A stretch of DNA of 64,000 bases, from NCBI RefSeq assembly GCF_024701375.2, contig NZ_CP113910.1, forward strand, positions 5,518,001 through 5,582,000, in the 5' to 3' direction. Each line of letters starts with the position of its first letter. Position 1 is the stretch's first letter. The stretch comes from Streptomyces sp. KMM 9044 (GTDB taxonomy: Bacteria > Actinomycetota > Actinomycetes > Streptomycetales > Streptomycetaceae). Below, piece by piece: positions 37,124 through 45,481 of this stretch. Made by a program: the position numbers and the translations under genes. The notes below the pieces were generated by a model. It ran no database searches and was not told the DNA's origin. It was given only the letters and a program-made list of their open reading frames with translations.

Positions 37124-37187
37124 AAGGCCCCGAAGGTTCCGGGCAGGGGCCCGGTATGGGGGTCCTGCGGGAAACCTTCGGGGCCTT
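37124..37187 (-). terminator. nadA terminator
   Basis: Perfect 15-nt arms AAGGCCCCGAAGGTT (37124-37138) and AACCTTCGGGGCCTT (37173-37187) with a 34-nt loop that has its own GC pairing. It starts about 40 bp after the nadA stop, and the intron remnant begins shortly beyond it. Confidence 0.75.
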
Positions 37188-37224
37188 CGCGTGGGGGAGT
37201 CCTCCGCGACGAGGAACGGCCCGG

Positions 37225-38409
37225 CTACGGCAGCGCGAGCATCCGCTCCAGGGCCAGCCTGGCGAACTGCTCGGTCTCCCGGTCCACCTCGATGCGGTTG
37301 ACCAGGTTGCCCTCCGCCAGCGACTCCAGGGCCCACACCAGGTGGGGGAGGTCGATGCGGTTCATCGTGGAGCAGAAGCAGACCGTCCTGTCCAGGAAGA
37401 CGATCTCCTTGCCCTCGGGAGCGAAACGGTTCGCCAGCCGGCGCACCAGGTTCAGCTCCGTGCCGATCGCCCACTTGGAACCGGCCGGGGCGGCCTCCAG
37501 CTTCTTGATGATGTACTCGGTCGACCCGACGTGGTCCGCCGCGGCCACGACCTCGTGCCGGCACTCGGGGTGCACCAGGACGTTGACACCCAAAACGCGC
37601 TCGCGCACGTCGTTGACCGAGTCCAGGCTGAAGCGGCCGTGCACCGAGCAGTGGCCCCGCCACAGGATCATCTTCGCGGTGCGCAGCTCGTCCGCCGTCA
37701 GCCCGCCGTTCGGCTTGTGCGGGTTGTAGACGACGCAGTCCTCCAGGGACATCCCCAGGTCCCGTACGGCGGTGTTGCGGCCGAGGTGCTGGTCGGGGAG
37801 GAAGAGGACCTGCTCGCCCTGCTCGAAAGCCCAGTCGAGGGCGCGCTTCGCGTTGGAGGAGGTGCAGATGGTGCCGCCGTGCCTGCCGGTGAAGGCCTTG
37901 ATGTCGGCGGAGGAGTTCATGTACGAGACGGGCACGACCCGGTCGGATATCCCGGCCTCGGTCAGCACGTCCCAGCACTCCGCGACCTGCTCGGCGGTGG
38001 CCATGTCCGCCATGGAGCAGCCGGCCGCAAGGTCCGGCAGGACCACCTTCTGGTCGTCGCCGGTGAGGATGTCGGCGGACTCGGCCATGAAGTGCACACC
38101 GCAGAACACGATGTACTCGGCCTGCGGGCGCGCGGCGGCGTCCCTGGCCAGCTTGAACGAGTCGCCCGTGACGTCGGCGAACTGGATGACCTCGTCGCGC
38201 TGGTAGTGGTGGCCGAGCACGAAGACCTTGTCCCCGAGCTTCTCCTTGGCGGCGCGGGCGCGTGCCACCAGGTCCGGGTCGGACGGCGAGGGGAGGTCAC
38301 CCGGACACTCCACGCCGCGCTCGCTCCTCGGGTCGGCCTCCCGGCCGAGGAGCAACAGGGCGAGGGGCGTCGGCTGTACGTCGAGCTCCTGGGTCTGGGC
38401 GGTGGTCAC
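37225..38409 (-). CDS. nadA: Quinolinate synthase
   Basis: A 394-aa 4Fe-4S enzyme that condenses iminoaspartate with dihydroxyacetone phosphate in de novo NAD synthesis. The three cluster cysteines appear in YIVFCGVHFM, WRGHCSVHGRF and RTVCFCSTMNR. VFVLGHHYQRDEVIQFADVTGDSFKLA and PDLAAGCSMADMA are further family blocks. The GTG at 38409 was chosen because AGAAAGG sits 9 nt upstream. A GTG at 38418 would leave no spacing. nadB and nadC are not in the window. The gene is divergent from erpA, an iron-sulfur carrier that could supply such enzymes. Confidence 0.96.
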   Translation of the reverse strand: MTTAQTQELDVQPTPLALLLLGREADPRSERGVECPGDLPSPSDPDLVARARAAKEKLGDKVFVLGHHYQRDEVIQFADVTGDSFKLARDAAARPQAEYIVFCGVHFMAESADILTGDDQKVVLPDLAAGCSMADMATAEQVAECWDVLTEAGISDRVVPVSYMNSSADIKAFTGRHGGTICTSSNAKRALDWAFEQGEQVLFLPDQHLGRNTAVRDLGMSLEDCVVYNPHKPNGGLTADELRTAKMILWRGHCSVHGRFSLDSVNDVRERVLGVNVLVHPECRHEVVAAADHVGSTEYIIKKLEAAPAGSKWAIGTELNLVRRLANRFAPEGKEIVFLDRTVCFCSTMNRIDLPHLVWALESLAEGNLVNRIEVDRETEQFARLALERMLALP

Positions 38410-38482
38410 GACACGCACCCTTTCTGTTCTGCGGTCGGCCGGGCCGGTGAGGGCCGGACCGGCGGGACAAGCGGGACACCGG

Positions 38483-38517
38483 TTCGACTTTTCGTCGAAT
38501 TGACACTATCTATCATA
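38483..38517 (-). promoter_or_regulatory. nadA promoter -10 and downstream palindrome
   Basis: Minus-strand TATGAT (38512-38517) is a strong -10. The inverted repeat TTCGAC-TTTTC-GTCGAA (38483-38499) falls just downstream of the expected start of transcription, a classic repressor position. The rest of the 327-bp nadA-erpA gap has no gene. Confidence 0.5.
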
Positions 38518-38736
38518 ACCGGCTCGCGTCGGTTTGACGACGGCCATAGCGTCCATGTGACATGAATCCCGGCAGTGGCCCGTCCATTCCCCGCCCGGAG
38601 CGTTTTCCGCTTGCCGGGCCGTGTGCGAGCATGAAGACGGAGCCGAGAGAACGCGTTCCCGGCCCGGAATGAATCCGCGGCCCCGTCGGTTGCAACCGTC
38701 GGCAAGCAGTCTCCGTACAACCCGGGAGAGATGTAG

Positions 38737-39093
38737 ATGTCCGTATCGGACGAGACCACCACCGCCACCGACGGCATCATCGTGACCGAAGCCGCCGCGG
38801 CCAAGGTCAAGGCGCTGCTCGACCAGGAAGGCCGTGACGACCTCGCCCTGCGCGTCGCCGTCCAGCCCGGCGGCTGCTCCGGCCTGCGCTACCAGCTCTT
38901 CTTCGACGAGCGTTCCCTCGACGGCGACGTGGAGAAGGACTTCGACGGTGTCAAGGTCGTCACCGACCGGATGAGCGCCCCGTACCTGGGCGGTGCCACC
39001 ATCGACTTCGTCGACACCATCGAGAAGCAGGGCTTCACCATCGACAACCCGAACGCCACGGGCTCCTGCGCCTGCGGCGACTCCTTCAGCTGA
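38737..39093 (+). CDS. erpA: A-type iron-sulfur cluster insertion protein (ErpA/HesB/IscA)
   Basis: A 118-aa Fe-S carrier. The body ITVxEAAxxKVK-type start (IIVTEAAAAKVKALLDQEG) leads to the conserved GGCSGLRYQLFFDE, then DFVDTIEKQGFTIDNPNATGSCACGDSFS, giving the three cysteines (C-X~64-CxC) that hold the cluster. It passes clusters to target enzymes; nadA, divergent across the gap, encodes one possible client. It ends against the large membrane protein with a perfect palindromic terminator between. Confidence 0.96.
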   Translation: MSVSDETTTATDGIIVTEAAAAKVKALLDQEGRDDLALRVAVQPGGCSGLRYQLFFDERSLDGDVEKDFDGVKVVTDRMSAPYLGGATIDFVDTIEKQGFTIDNPNATGSCACGDSFS

Positions 39094-39150
39094 GCGGTCC
39101 CCGACTCCGCTTCGGGACCCGCACCCGGGCGGCACAGCGCGTCGGCACCA

Positions 39151-39190
39151 CGAAGGCGGCGGTCCCGTCCGGACGGGACCGCCGCCTTCG
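39151..39190. terminator. Perfect 40-nt palindrome between convergent genes
   Basis: The arm CGAAGGCGGCGGTCCCGTCC (39151-39170) is followed immediately by its exact complement to 39190. It serves erpA from the left and the 866-aa gene from the right. Confidence 0.85.
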
Positions 39191-39206
39191 GGCCTTCAGC
39201 CCTTCG

Positions 39207-41807
39207 TCACCCCTCCGAAGGAGGCGCGGGCAGCCGCGCGCCGTCCTTGCGCAGCGGCACCGGCTCACCGTCGGCGTCCACCACCTCACGGGCCCCCAGC
39301 GGCGCGTCGAGCCGCACCGTCTGCTGGTACTGCTTGGCGATCAGGATGCAGACCTTGTCCGGCCAGGGCGTCTCGGTCACGGTGACCGTGACCCGGCCGC
39401 CGCTCTCGCCCGCCGCCGCCTCGTAGTCGGCGCACACTCCGCCGGTGAAGGTCACCGTCAGCTCGTCGCCCTCGGCGGTGTAGCCCTTGACGGCCACCTC
39501 GCGCGCCGTCGGCGACGAGGTCGGCCGGTCGCCGTCCCCCAGCTTTTCCGGTTCCGTGCTCGGCTCCCCGGACCGCGCCCGCGGGGCGAGGTACTCCGGC
39601 TCGACCGCCGGATACGTCACCGTGCCGCCGTCCTGCGTGTCCGTGGGCCGCACCTCGAACAGCCAGGACGGCACGAGCGCCTGCTGCCCGTCCACCGCGT
39701 GTGCGGCCAGCCCGAACACCGCCCTCTCGACGACGACCGTGTCCTTGGCGGGCAGGGTCGGTGCCGTGACGCACGGCTCCTGCCGGTCACCGTCCTCCAG
39801 CGGTACGGGAGTGGCACAGCCGCCGATCTCCGCGCGCCCGCCGGCGCCGGGTGCCGTGTTCAGCAGTTCCAGCGCCTCCTCGGCGTCCACCACGGGGTAC
39901 GAGTCCGCCTTCACCGGTGTCGACAGCCGGCCGCTGCCGCCGACCACCTCACCGCCGGCGCCGACGACCACTCCGGTCGTCCAGCCGTACGTCGGCATCC
40001 CGCCGACCTCCGGCTCCGCGTTCACCACCCGCTTGACGCCCATGACCTGGCCGGCGTCGAGTTTCGCGTCGTCCTGGCCCAGCGCCTTCAGCACGGGCGC
40101 GGCGGCCTTCTTCGCGGCCTCCTCGCTCACCGCGGGCATGTCGCCGGCCGACGGGGCCCGGCAGGCCTCGTCCTTGCCCGTACAGGCGTCGGGGCCCGGC
40201 GTGTACCGGCTGAACGTCCAGGTGCCGGGGGCGCCGCGTTCCACCCGCAGCGTGGGCCCGCTGCCGTCCTTGCCGCCGATCCGCCAGGCCTCGCCCTCCG
40301 TCACCGGTTTCCCGCCGACCCCGAGCGCCTTCGCGAGACCGGTCACCTGTGCCTCGGTGATCTCCCCCCGGGCGCGGTACACCGGCGCCGCGTCGGGGCC
40401 CTCGGGGAGGGGGCCGTCGGCGCGGTAGGCGGCGCCGTACGGGTTGGGCTCACCCGGTGCGATGCCGTGCGTGCCGCCCTCGGTGTAGGCGTCGAGGGTG
40501 AGCGGCGGGGGAGTGCCGTCCCCGTTCACCCCCGGACTCGTACCGCCGCCCGGCCCGCCGGAGGCGCTGGCGGCGAGATACGCCCCGCCGCCCCCGACCA
40601 GCAGCACCGCCGCGGCCACCGCCGCCACCAGCCCCGGAGACCGCCACCGCCCGGCTCCGTGCCCGTCACCGCCGCCGTGTACGTCGGCGTGGGCCGCGTC
40701 GCCGCCGTGGCCCACGGCGGTACGTCCCTCGTCGGCGTCCGGCACCGGACCGTCGCCGGCGGCCCCCCGCGCGGGTGAGGCCCCGGCCATGCCGGTCTCC
40801 CGCCCCCCGGCCGCCGCCCCTCCGGCCGCGGACGCATCGGGCCCGGGGCCCCCGGTGGCCGCGGATCCGGTCTCCGGTTCTTCGGCCGCCGTAGCCCTGC
40901 CACTCTCCCGAGGGGCATCCTGCACGGACTTGCTCCCGGCGGCCCGGTCCGCGTCGCCGTCCGCCTCCGCGGCGTCGGCCCGTGCGCCTTTGGCGGCCGG
41001 AGTCCCGGCCTCCGGGCTCTCGGCTTCGCCGTGGTGCGCCCCCTCGGGCCTGCTCTTCGGTGCCCGGTTCCCGGCTTCGTCGGTCTGTGCGGTATCGCTC
41101 GCGGCGGCTGCGGGATCCGGCGTCGGGGCCTCGGGGCCGTCGGCCCACGGTGCCTCGGGCGCGGTCGCGTCCGTGCCTTCCGAGGCCGGCGGCTCGTGGG
41201 CGTCGGCACGTACGGAACCGGACTCTCCGGCCCGGGTTCCGGGAACGTCCGCCCGCGGTGCCCCGGATTCCACACCGGATGCGCCCGCGCCCACAGGTTC
41301 CGGCGCGGACGCCGCGCCCGCGCCGGCGGACGAGGAGTCGGCCTGCGCGCCCCCGGCGGGCGGGCCTCCGGGCATGGAGTCCTCGGGCGCCGGCTGCTCG
41401 TCTCGGGCTCGGAGGACCGGCACGGATCCGCTCCCCGGGCCCCCGCCTTCGGTGTCCCCCGTCACCGTGCCGGCTGTCATGCCGGTCGTCGTGTCCTCGG
41501 CCTGCCCGGGGGTGGTGCGGGGTTCCGCCTCATCCGGGGTTCTCTCGTGCTCGCCCCTCGGCGCCCCGACGCTCTCCGCCCCGGTGTCCCCGGTGTCCCC
41601 GGTGTCCCCGGTGTCCCCGGTGCCCGTCCCCGGCTCCCCGGCCCCGGGGGCGGGAGCTTCGGGGACGGAGCGGGGCGCGGCGGCGTCGTCCCGGGGCCGC
41701 GCGCCCCGCGGGGTGTCCGCGCCGTCGGCCGAAGCGCCCCCGGTGTCGCGCGCGCTGCCGGAGGCCCGCGCCTCGGCGTCGTCGTTGTCGGGTCGCTCGG
41801 TGTTCAC
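39207..41807 (-). CDS. Large single-pass membrane protein with a ~390-residue low-complexity N-terminus
   Basis: An 866-aa protein. Residues 1-~390 are Gly/Ala/Glu/Asp/Pro-rich, with almost no hydrophobic runs and a 9-bp tandem repeat (GGTGTCCCC x4 at 41583-41618 on the plus strand) giving GDTGDTGDTGDTG. One membrane helix follows (SPGLVAAVAAAVLLVGGGGAYLAASAS). The remaining ~440 residues lie outside the cell and have a two-part structure, including SRYTPGPDACTGKDEACRAPSAG, YGWTTGVVVGAGGEVVGGSGRLS and DSYPVVDAEEAL. I do not recognise the fold. Streptomyces genomes carry similar proteins with disordered cytoplasmic tails. The GTG at 41807 has AAGGAG at good distance. Confidence 0.88.
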   Translation of the reverse strand: MNTERPDNDDAEARASGSARDTGGASADGADTPRGARPRDDAAAPRSVPEAPAPGAGEPGTGTGDTGDTGDTGDTGAESVGAPRGEHERTPDEAEPRTTPGQAEDTTTGMTAGTVTGDTEGGGPGSGSVPVLRARDEQPAPEDSMPGGPPAGGAQADSSSAGAGAASAPEPVGAGASGVESGAPRADVPGTRAGESGSVRADAHEPPASEGTDATAPEAPWADGPEAPTPDPAAAASDTAQTDEAGNRAPKSRPEGAHHGEAESPEAGTPAAKGARADAAEADGDADRAAGSKSVQDAPRESGRATAAEEPETGSAATGGPGPDASAAGGAAAGGRETGMAGASPARGAAGDGPVPDADEGRTAVGHGGDAAHADVHGGGDGHGAGRWRSPGLVAAVAAAVLLVGGGGAYLAASASGGPGGGTSPGVNGDGTPPPLTLDAYTEGGTHGIAPGEPNPYGAAYRADGPLPEGPDAAPVYRARGEITEAQVTGLAKALGVGGKPVTEGEAWRIGGKDGSGPTLRVERGAPGTWTFSRYTPGPDACTGKDEACRAPSAGDMPAVSEEAAKKAAAPVLKALGQDDAKLDAGQVMGVKRVVNAEPEVGGMPTYGWTTGVVVGAGGEVVGGSGRLSTPVKADSYPVVDAEEALELLNTAPGAGGRAEIGGCATPVPLEDGDRQEPCVTAPTLPAKDTVVVERAVFGLAAHAVDGQQALVPSWLFEVRPTDTQDGGTVTYPAVEPEYLAPRARSGEPSTEPEKLGDGDRPTSSPTAREVAVKGYTAEGDELTVTFTGGVCADYEAAAGESGGRVTVTVTETPWPDKVCILIAKQYQQTVRLDAPLGAREVVDADGEPVPLRKDGARLPAPPSEG

Positions 41808-41972
41808 CGCATCGCTCCTTCGGCTGCACAGCTGTCCCTGAAGACCCTGCCCGGTCGCACCCGGACCGTTGAGGGGTCGTATCCCGTATCCCCTTTACGG
41901 GGGACAGCGATGGGACGCAACGGAGGAGCGTACGGTTCCCCGGGCACGGATCCGGCCGCGGCAGACCCCGGC

Positions 41973-42182
41973 TCAGTCGCCGTACTCGGACATCGCGTCC
42001 AGCAGCCGGGCCGAGGACGAGGGCACGGACACGCCGTGGATCAGGGACGGGGAGACCGGACGGGCGGTGTTTCGGTCCGGTGCCGTCCAGCGGGGAGACA
42101 TCCGGGCGCCGTCGCCGCGCAGCGATGCCAGGTCGCCGTCGAGGTCGGCCTGTGTGGGGACGTGGAACTCGAGGTTCGTCAT
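41973..42182 (-). CDS. Small conserved hypothetical protein, 69 aa
   Basis: A short protein, MTNLEFHVPTQADLDGDL then RMSPRWTAPDRN, ending in SSARLLDAMSEYGD. Codon third positions are strongly G/C and the composition is protein-like, so it is likely real. No function is recognised. There is no ribosome-binding site ahead of the ATG, and TACATACGG lies close upstream, so it could be leaderless. It lies between the large membrane protein and the divergent PfkB kinase. Confidence 0.7.
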   Translation of the reverse strand: MTNLEFHVPTQADLDGDLASLRGDGARMSPRWTAPDRNTARPVSPSLIHGVSVPSSSARLLDAMSEYGD

Positions 42183-42224
42183 ACGAGCACCGTATGTATG
42201 GCACGGGTCACGACGAAAGATCTA

Positions 42225-42275
42225 CTATCGGGTAGTTTTGCCGGTCTTCAACGGGCGGCGTCCACCCGATAGCGT
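42225..42275 (+). promoter_or_regulatory. PfkB-kinase promoter with paired inverted sites
   Basis: CTATCGGGT (42225-42233) and its exact complement ACCCGATAG (42264-42272) are 30 bp apart. The second site overlaps a -10 hexamer TAGCGT (42270-42275). The pair could be two half-operators or a long-range dyad serving this gene and the divergent 69-aa gene. Confidence 0.5.
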
Positions 42276-42312
42276 GGACCGTCAATCCCCCTCCCCCAGG
42301 AGAGTCCACGCC

Positions 42313-43302
42313 GTGCGCATCGCAGTCACCGGCTCCATCGCCACCGATCACCTCATGACCTTCCCCGGCCGCTTCGCCGACCAGCTCGTCGCGGACCGGC
42401 TGCACACGGTCTCGCTGTCCTTCCTGGTCGACAACCTCGACGTACGCCGGGGCGGCGTGGGCGCGAACATCGCCTTCGGCATGGGGCAGCTCGGCACCCG
42501 GCCGATCCTGGCCGGCGCCGCGGGCTTCGACTTCGACGAGTACCGGGCCTGGCTGGAGCGGCACGGCGTCGACACCGGCTCCGTCCGTATCTCCGAGACG
42601 CTGCACACCGCCCGCTTCGTGGTCACCACGGACGCCGACCACAACCAGATCGGCTCCTTCTACACGGGTGCGATGAGCGAGGCCCGGCTGATCGAGCTGA
42701 AGACCGTCGCCGACCGTGTGGGCGGCCTCGACCTGGTCCTCATCGGTGCCGACGACCCGGAGGGCATGCTCCGGCACACCGAGGAGTGCCGAGCCCGGAG
42801 TATTCCGTTCGCCGCCGACTTCTCCCAGCAGATCGCCCGGATGGACGGGGAGGAGATCCGGATACTGCTGGACGGGGCGACCTACCTCTTCTCCAACGAG
42901 TACGAGAAGGGGCTCATCGAGAGCAAGACCGGCTGGTCCGACGCCGAGATCCTCGGCAAGGTGGGCCACCGCGTCACCACCCTCGGCTCCCGCGGGGTGC
43001 GCATCGAGCGTGCGGGCGAGGACCCCATCGAGGTCGGCTGCGCCCGGGAGGAGCGCAAGGCGGACCCGACCGGGGTGGGCGACGCCTTCCGCGCCGGGTT
43101 CCTGTCCGGACTGGCCTGGGGCGTTTCGCTGGAGCGCGCCGCACAGGTCGGCTGCATGCTCGCCACCCTGGTCATCGAGACCGTCGGCACACAGGAGTAC
43201 CAGCTGAGCCGCGCCCACTTCATGGAGCGCTTCGCCCGGGCCTACGGCGACGAGCCCGCGACCGAGGTGAAGAAGCACCTGATGTCAACGACCCGGGACT
43301 GA
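42313..43302 (+). CDS. PfkB-family carbohydrate/nucleoside kinase
   Basis: A 329-aa ribokinase-fold kinase. It starts VRIAVTGSIATDHLMTFPGRF. Substrate-side glycines are in NLDVRRGGVGANIAFGMGQLG, and the second PfkB signature with catalytic Asp is DPTGVGDAFRAGFLSGLAWG. The pattern resembles actinobacterial adenosine kinases as much as sugar kinases, so the substrate is open. The GTG at 42313 follows AGGAGAG. The last residues, about LMSTTRD, are encoded by DNA that matches the end of an IS200/IS605-like element, and the stop lies inside its hairpin. Confidence 0.93.
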   Translation: MRIAVTGSIATDHLMTFPGRFADQLVADRLHTVSLSFLVDNLDVRRGGVGANIAFGMGQLGTRPILAGAAGFDFDEYRAWLERHGVDTGSVRISETLHTARFVVTTDADHNQIGSFYTGAMSEARLIELKTVADRVGGLDLVLIGADDPEGMLRHTEECRARSIPFAADFSQQIARMDGEEIRILLDGATYLFSNEYEKGLIESKTGWSDAEILGKVGHRVTTLGSRGVRIERAGEDPIEVGCAREERKADPTGVGDAFRAGFLSGLAWGVSLERAAQVGCMLATLVIETVGTQEYQLSRAHFMERFARAYGDEPATEVKKHLMSTTRD

Positions 43303-43315
43303 AAGTCCCGGGCTC
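43286..43315. mobile_element. IS200/IS605-type right-end hairpin
   Basis: The hairpin CCCGGGACT-GAA-AGTCCCGGG (43292-43312), preceded by TCAACGA, resembles the right end next to tnpB in streptomycete IS605-like elements. It overlaps the kinase stop codon. In active elements this end also forms the 3' part of the guide RNA. Confidence 0.6.
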
Positions 43316-43327
43316 GCACAACGGGCG

Positions 43328-43588
43328 TCACCGGCTGGGGTGCTGCGTTCGCGTCCAGCCCCGTCCCGCCGGCGCGGGGGGCGGGGCAGGGGCCGTCGGC
43401 CGGGCCCCGCGTCGCCACAACTCCCACGCTCCGGCCCGGATGTTGCGGGAGCCGTGCCGGTCCGCGTGATCAACGAATCCGCAGGACCGGCACGCGAACC
43501 GGGCCTGGGAAACCCGGTTCGCCCTGTCGATGTGCCCGCACCCGGCGCAGGTACGGGAGGTGTACGCCGGATCGACGTAGCCGGACTC
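43328..43588 (-). pseudogene. C-terminal remnant of a TnpB (IS605 OrfB-type) nuclease
   Basis: About 87 codons of a TnpB end: GYVDPAYTSRTCAGCGHIDRANRVSQ, then RFACRSCGFVDHADRHGSRNIRAG. This is the CxxC...CxxC zinc ribbon and the third RuvC block, where the catalytic Asp would be in DHADRHGSRN. A Pro/Arg/Thr-rich tail follows to the stop. The upstream frame stays open to 44005 but is not TnpB-like, so the first ~80% of the gene is missing. No TnpA is present. Confidence 0.8.
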
Positions 43589-44035
43589 GCCCTTCCCCGT
43601 GAGCGAGACTCGGGCGCCCCGCGGTCGGACGCAGCGGTACCGAGGATGTGAGTCCCCCCGGGGCCGAAGGACTCCGTTGGGAACAGCCCCGGGGGTTCCT
43701 CGCAAGAACAAGCTGAAGTACCGGCGGTTCACGAGCCCCGGTGGCCATCGGGTCCCGGGGCCGGTGACCGGTTCGTGGCGACGCCGTGGGCCGATCCGGT
43801 AGGGCGGCCCGAGCCCCGCGAACCCGTACCGGCGGCACCGGGCGCTCAGGCTACGAGCAGGGGGACTGCTCCGGCTGCGAACCGTGGCACGGTCCGGAAA
43901 GCGAAAAGGCCCGCCGACTCCGTCGGCCTGCCCCCACGCAAGACCGAGGCCAGTACCCCGGGCCCCCGGACCTGCCGACGGCGGCGTCGTGGACCCCGAG
44001 GTCACCGGACGCTCGCGGTCCCGGATCCCCGTCGT
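43589..44035. other. 447-bp interval without a supported gene
   Basis: Probably decayed IS and flanking DNA. It contains a GCCGAC-TCC-GTCGGC hairpin near 43915-43930, after AAAAGG, which could be a terminator for the cysteine desulfurase gene. Nothing else is recognised. Confidence 0.4.
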
Positions 44036-45481
44036 TCACGAGATCCGGCGGACTACGTAGGCCGAGCCCCGGTCCGCCGGTTCCTCACCCACGTACCCCT
44101 GCCCGCGCATCTCGCACCACGCCGGGATGTCCAGGCGGGCGGCCTCGTCGTCCGCGAGGACGCGTACCGTGCCGCCCACAGGCACGTCGCCGATCACCCG
44201 GGCCAGCTCGATCACCGGGACCGGGCACCGCCGGCCCAGCGCGTCCACGACCAGGGCGTCGACGGCCGCGGCACCGTCGGCCGGCGCGTCCACGAGCGGG
44301 GCGCCGGCCGCCTCGCCGGTCTGCTCCGCGCCCCGTACGCCCCCGGCGGTCACCGGCGCCCCCAGCTTCTCCCGCACCCCCGCCACCACCCCCGGCAGGA
44401 CCGCCAGGAACCGCTCGACGTCCCCGGCCGGTGTCCCCGGCGGCAGCGAGACGCGGACGTTGCCCTCACTCAGCACCCCCATCGCCCTCAGCACATGGCT
44501 CGGGGTGAGCGTACTGCTCGTGCACGACGAACCCGACGACACGGAGAAGCCGGCGACGTCCAGCTCGTGCAGCACCGTCTCCCCGTCGACATAGAGGCAG
44601 GAGAAGGTGACGATCCCCGGCAGCCGCCGCTGCGGATCACCGGTCACCTCCACCTCCGGCACCAGTGCCGGCACCCGTACCCGGATCCGCTCCGTCAGTT
44701 CCCGCAGGCGGGCCGCCTCCTCGGCCGCCTCGGCGCGCACCGCCCGCAGCGAGGCCGCCGCGGCCACCACCGCCGGGATGTTCTCGAACCCGGCCGCCCG
44801 CCCCGACTCCCGTTCGTCCAGCGGCCCCTGGGGAGCGAACCGTGTCCCCTTGCGCACCACGAGCAGCCCGACACCCGACGGGCCGCCCCACTTGTGGGCG
44901 CTCGCCGTGAGCAGCGACCAGTCGCCCGCCACCGGCCCCCAGCCCAGCGACTGGGCCGCGTCCACCAGCAGCGGCACACCCGCCGCCCGGCACGCCCCGG
45001 CCACCTCGGCCACCGGCTGCACCGTCCCCACCTCGTGGTTGGCCGACTGGAGACAGGCCAGCGCGGTGTCCGGCCGCAGCGCCCCGGCAAACGCGTCCGG
45101 GGGCACGGCACCCGTGCGGTCCACCCCGGCCTCGGTGACCGAACCGCCCCGCGCCTCGTGGACTTCAGCTGCATGGAGCACAGAGGAATGTTCGACCGCT
45201 GACACGATCAGGTGGCGCCCCACGCGCCGGCGCCCGGCCAGCGCCCCCTCGATCCCGGCGTGCACCGCCCGCGTGCCGGACGGCGTGAACACCAGCTCGT
45301 CCGGGCGGCATTCCACCGCCTCTGCCGCCGCCTCGCGCGCCGCGTCCAGCAGCAGCCGGGCCCGCCTGCCCTCCCGGTACAGCCGGGCCGGATCGGCCCA
45401 CCCCTCGTCCAGCGCGGCCAACAGAGCCTGACGGGCGACGGGATGGAGCGGAGCGGCGGACGCGGCGTCGAAGTAGGACAT
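44036..45481 (-). CDS. Cysteine desulfurase fused to a TusA sulfur-carrier domain
   Basis: A 481-aa fusion. Residues 1-~375 are a class V PLP desulfurase: it starts SYFDAASAAPLHP, has the PLP Lys in TASAHKWGGPSGVGLLV, and the persulfide Cys in SVSSGSSCTSSTLTPSHVLRAMG. From ~400 comes a TusA-like domain, VDALGRRCPVPVIELARVIGDVPVGGTVRVLADDEAARLDIPAWCEMRGQGY, with the CPxP sulfur-acceptor Cys. Joining donor and carrier in one chain would pass sulfur directly. The target (tRNA thiolation, cofactor or Fe-S) is unknown. Start: ATG 45481. Confidence 0.93.
   Translation of the reverse strand: MSYFDAASAAPLHPVARQALLAALDEGWADPARLYREGRRARLLLDAAREAAAEAVECRPDELVFTPSGTRAVHAGIEGALAGRRRVGRHLIVSAVEHSSVLHAAEVHEARGGSVTEAGVDRTGAVPPDAFAGALRPDTALACLQSANHEVGTVQPVAEVAGACRAAGVPLLVDAAQSLGWGPVAGDWSLLTASAHKWGGPSGVGLLVVRKGTRFAPQGPLDERESGRAAGFENIPAVVAAAASLRAVRAEAAEEAARLRELTERIRVRVPALVPEVEVTGDPQRRLPGIVTFSCLYVDGETVLHELDVAGFSVSSGSSCTSSTLTPSHVLRAMGVLSEGNVRVSLPPGTPAGDVERFLAVLPGVVAGVREKLGAPVTAGGVRGAEQTGEAAGAPLVDAPADGAAAVDALVVDALGRRCPVPVIELARVIGDVPVGGTVRVLADDEAARLDIPAWCEMRGQGYVGEEPADRGSAYVVRRIS

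Noticed and set aside
43589..44035. N-terminal part of TnpB
   Set aside because: The frame stays open but shows none of the RuvC I/II motifs; probably unrelated flanking DNA.
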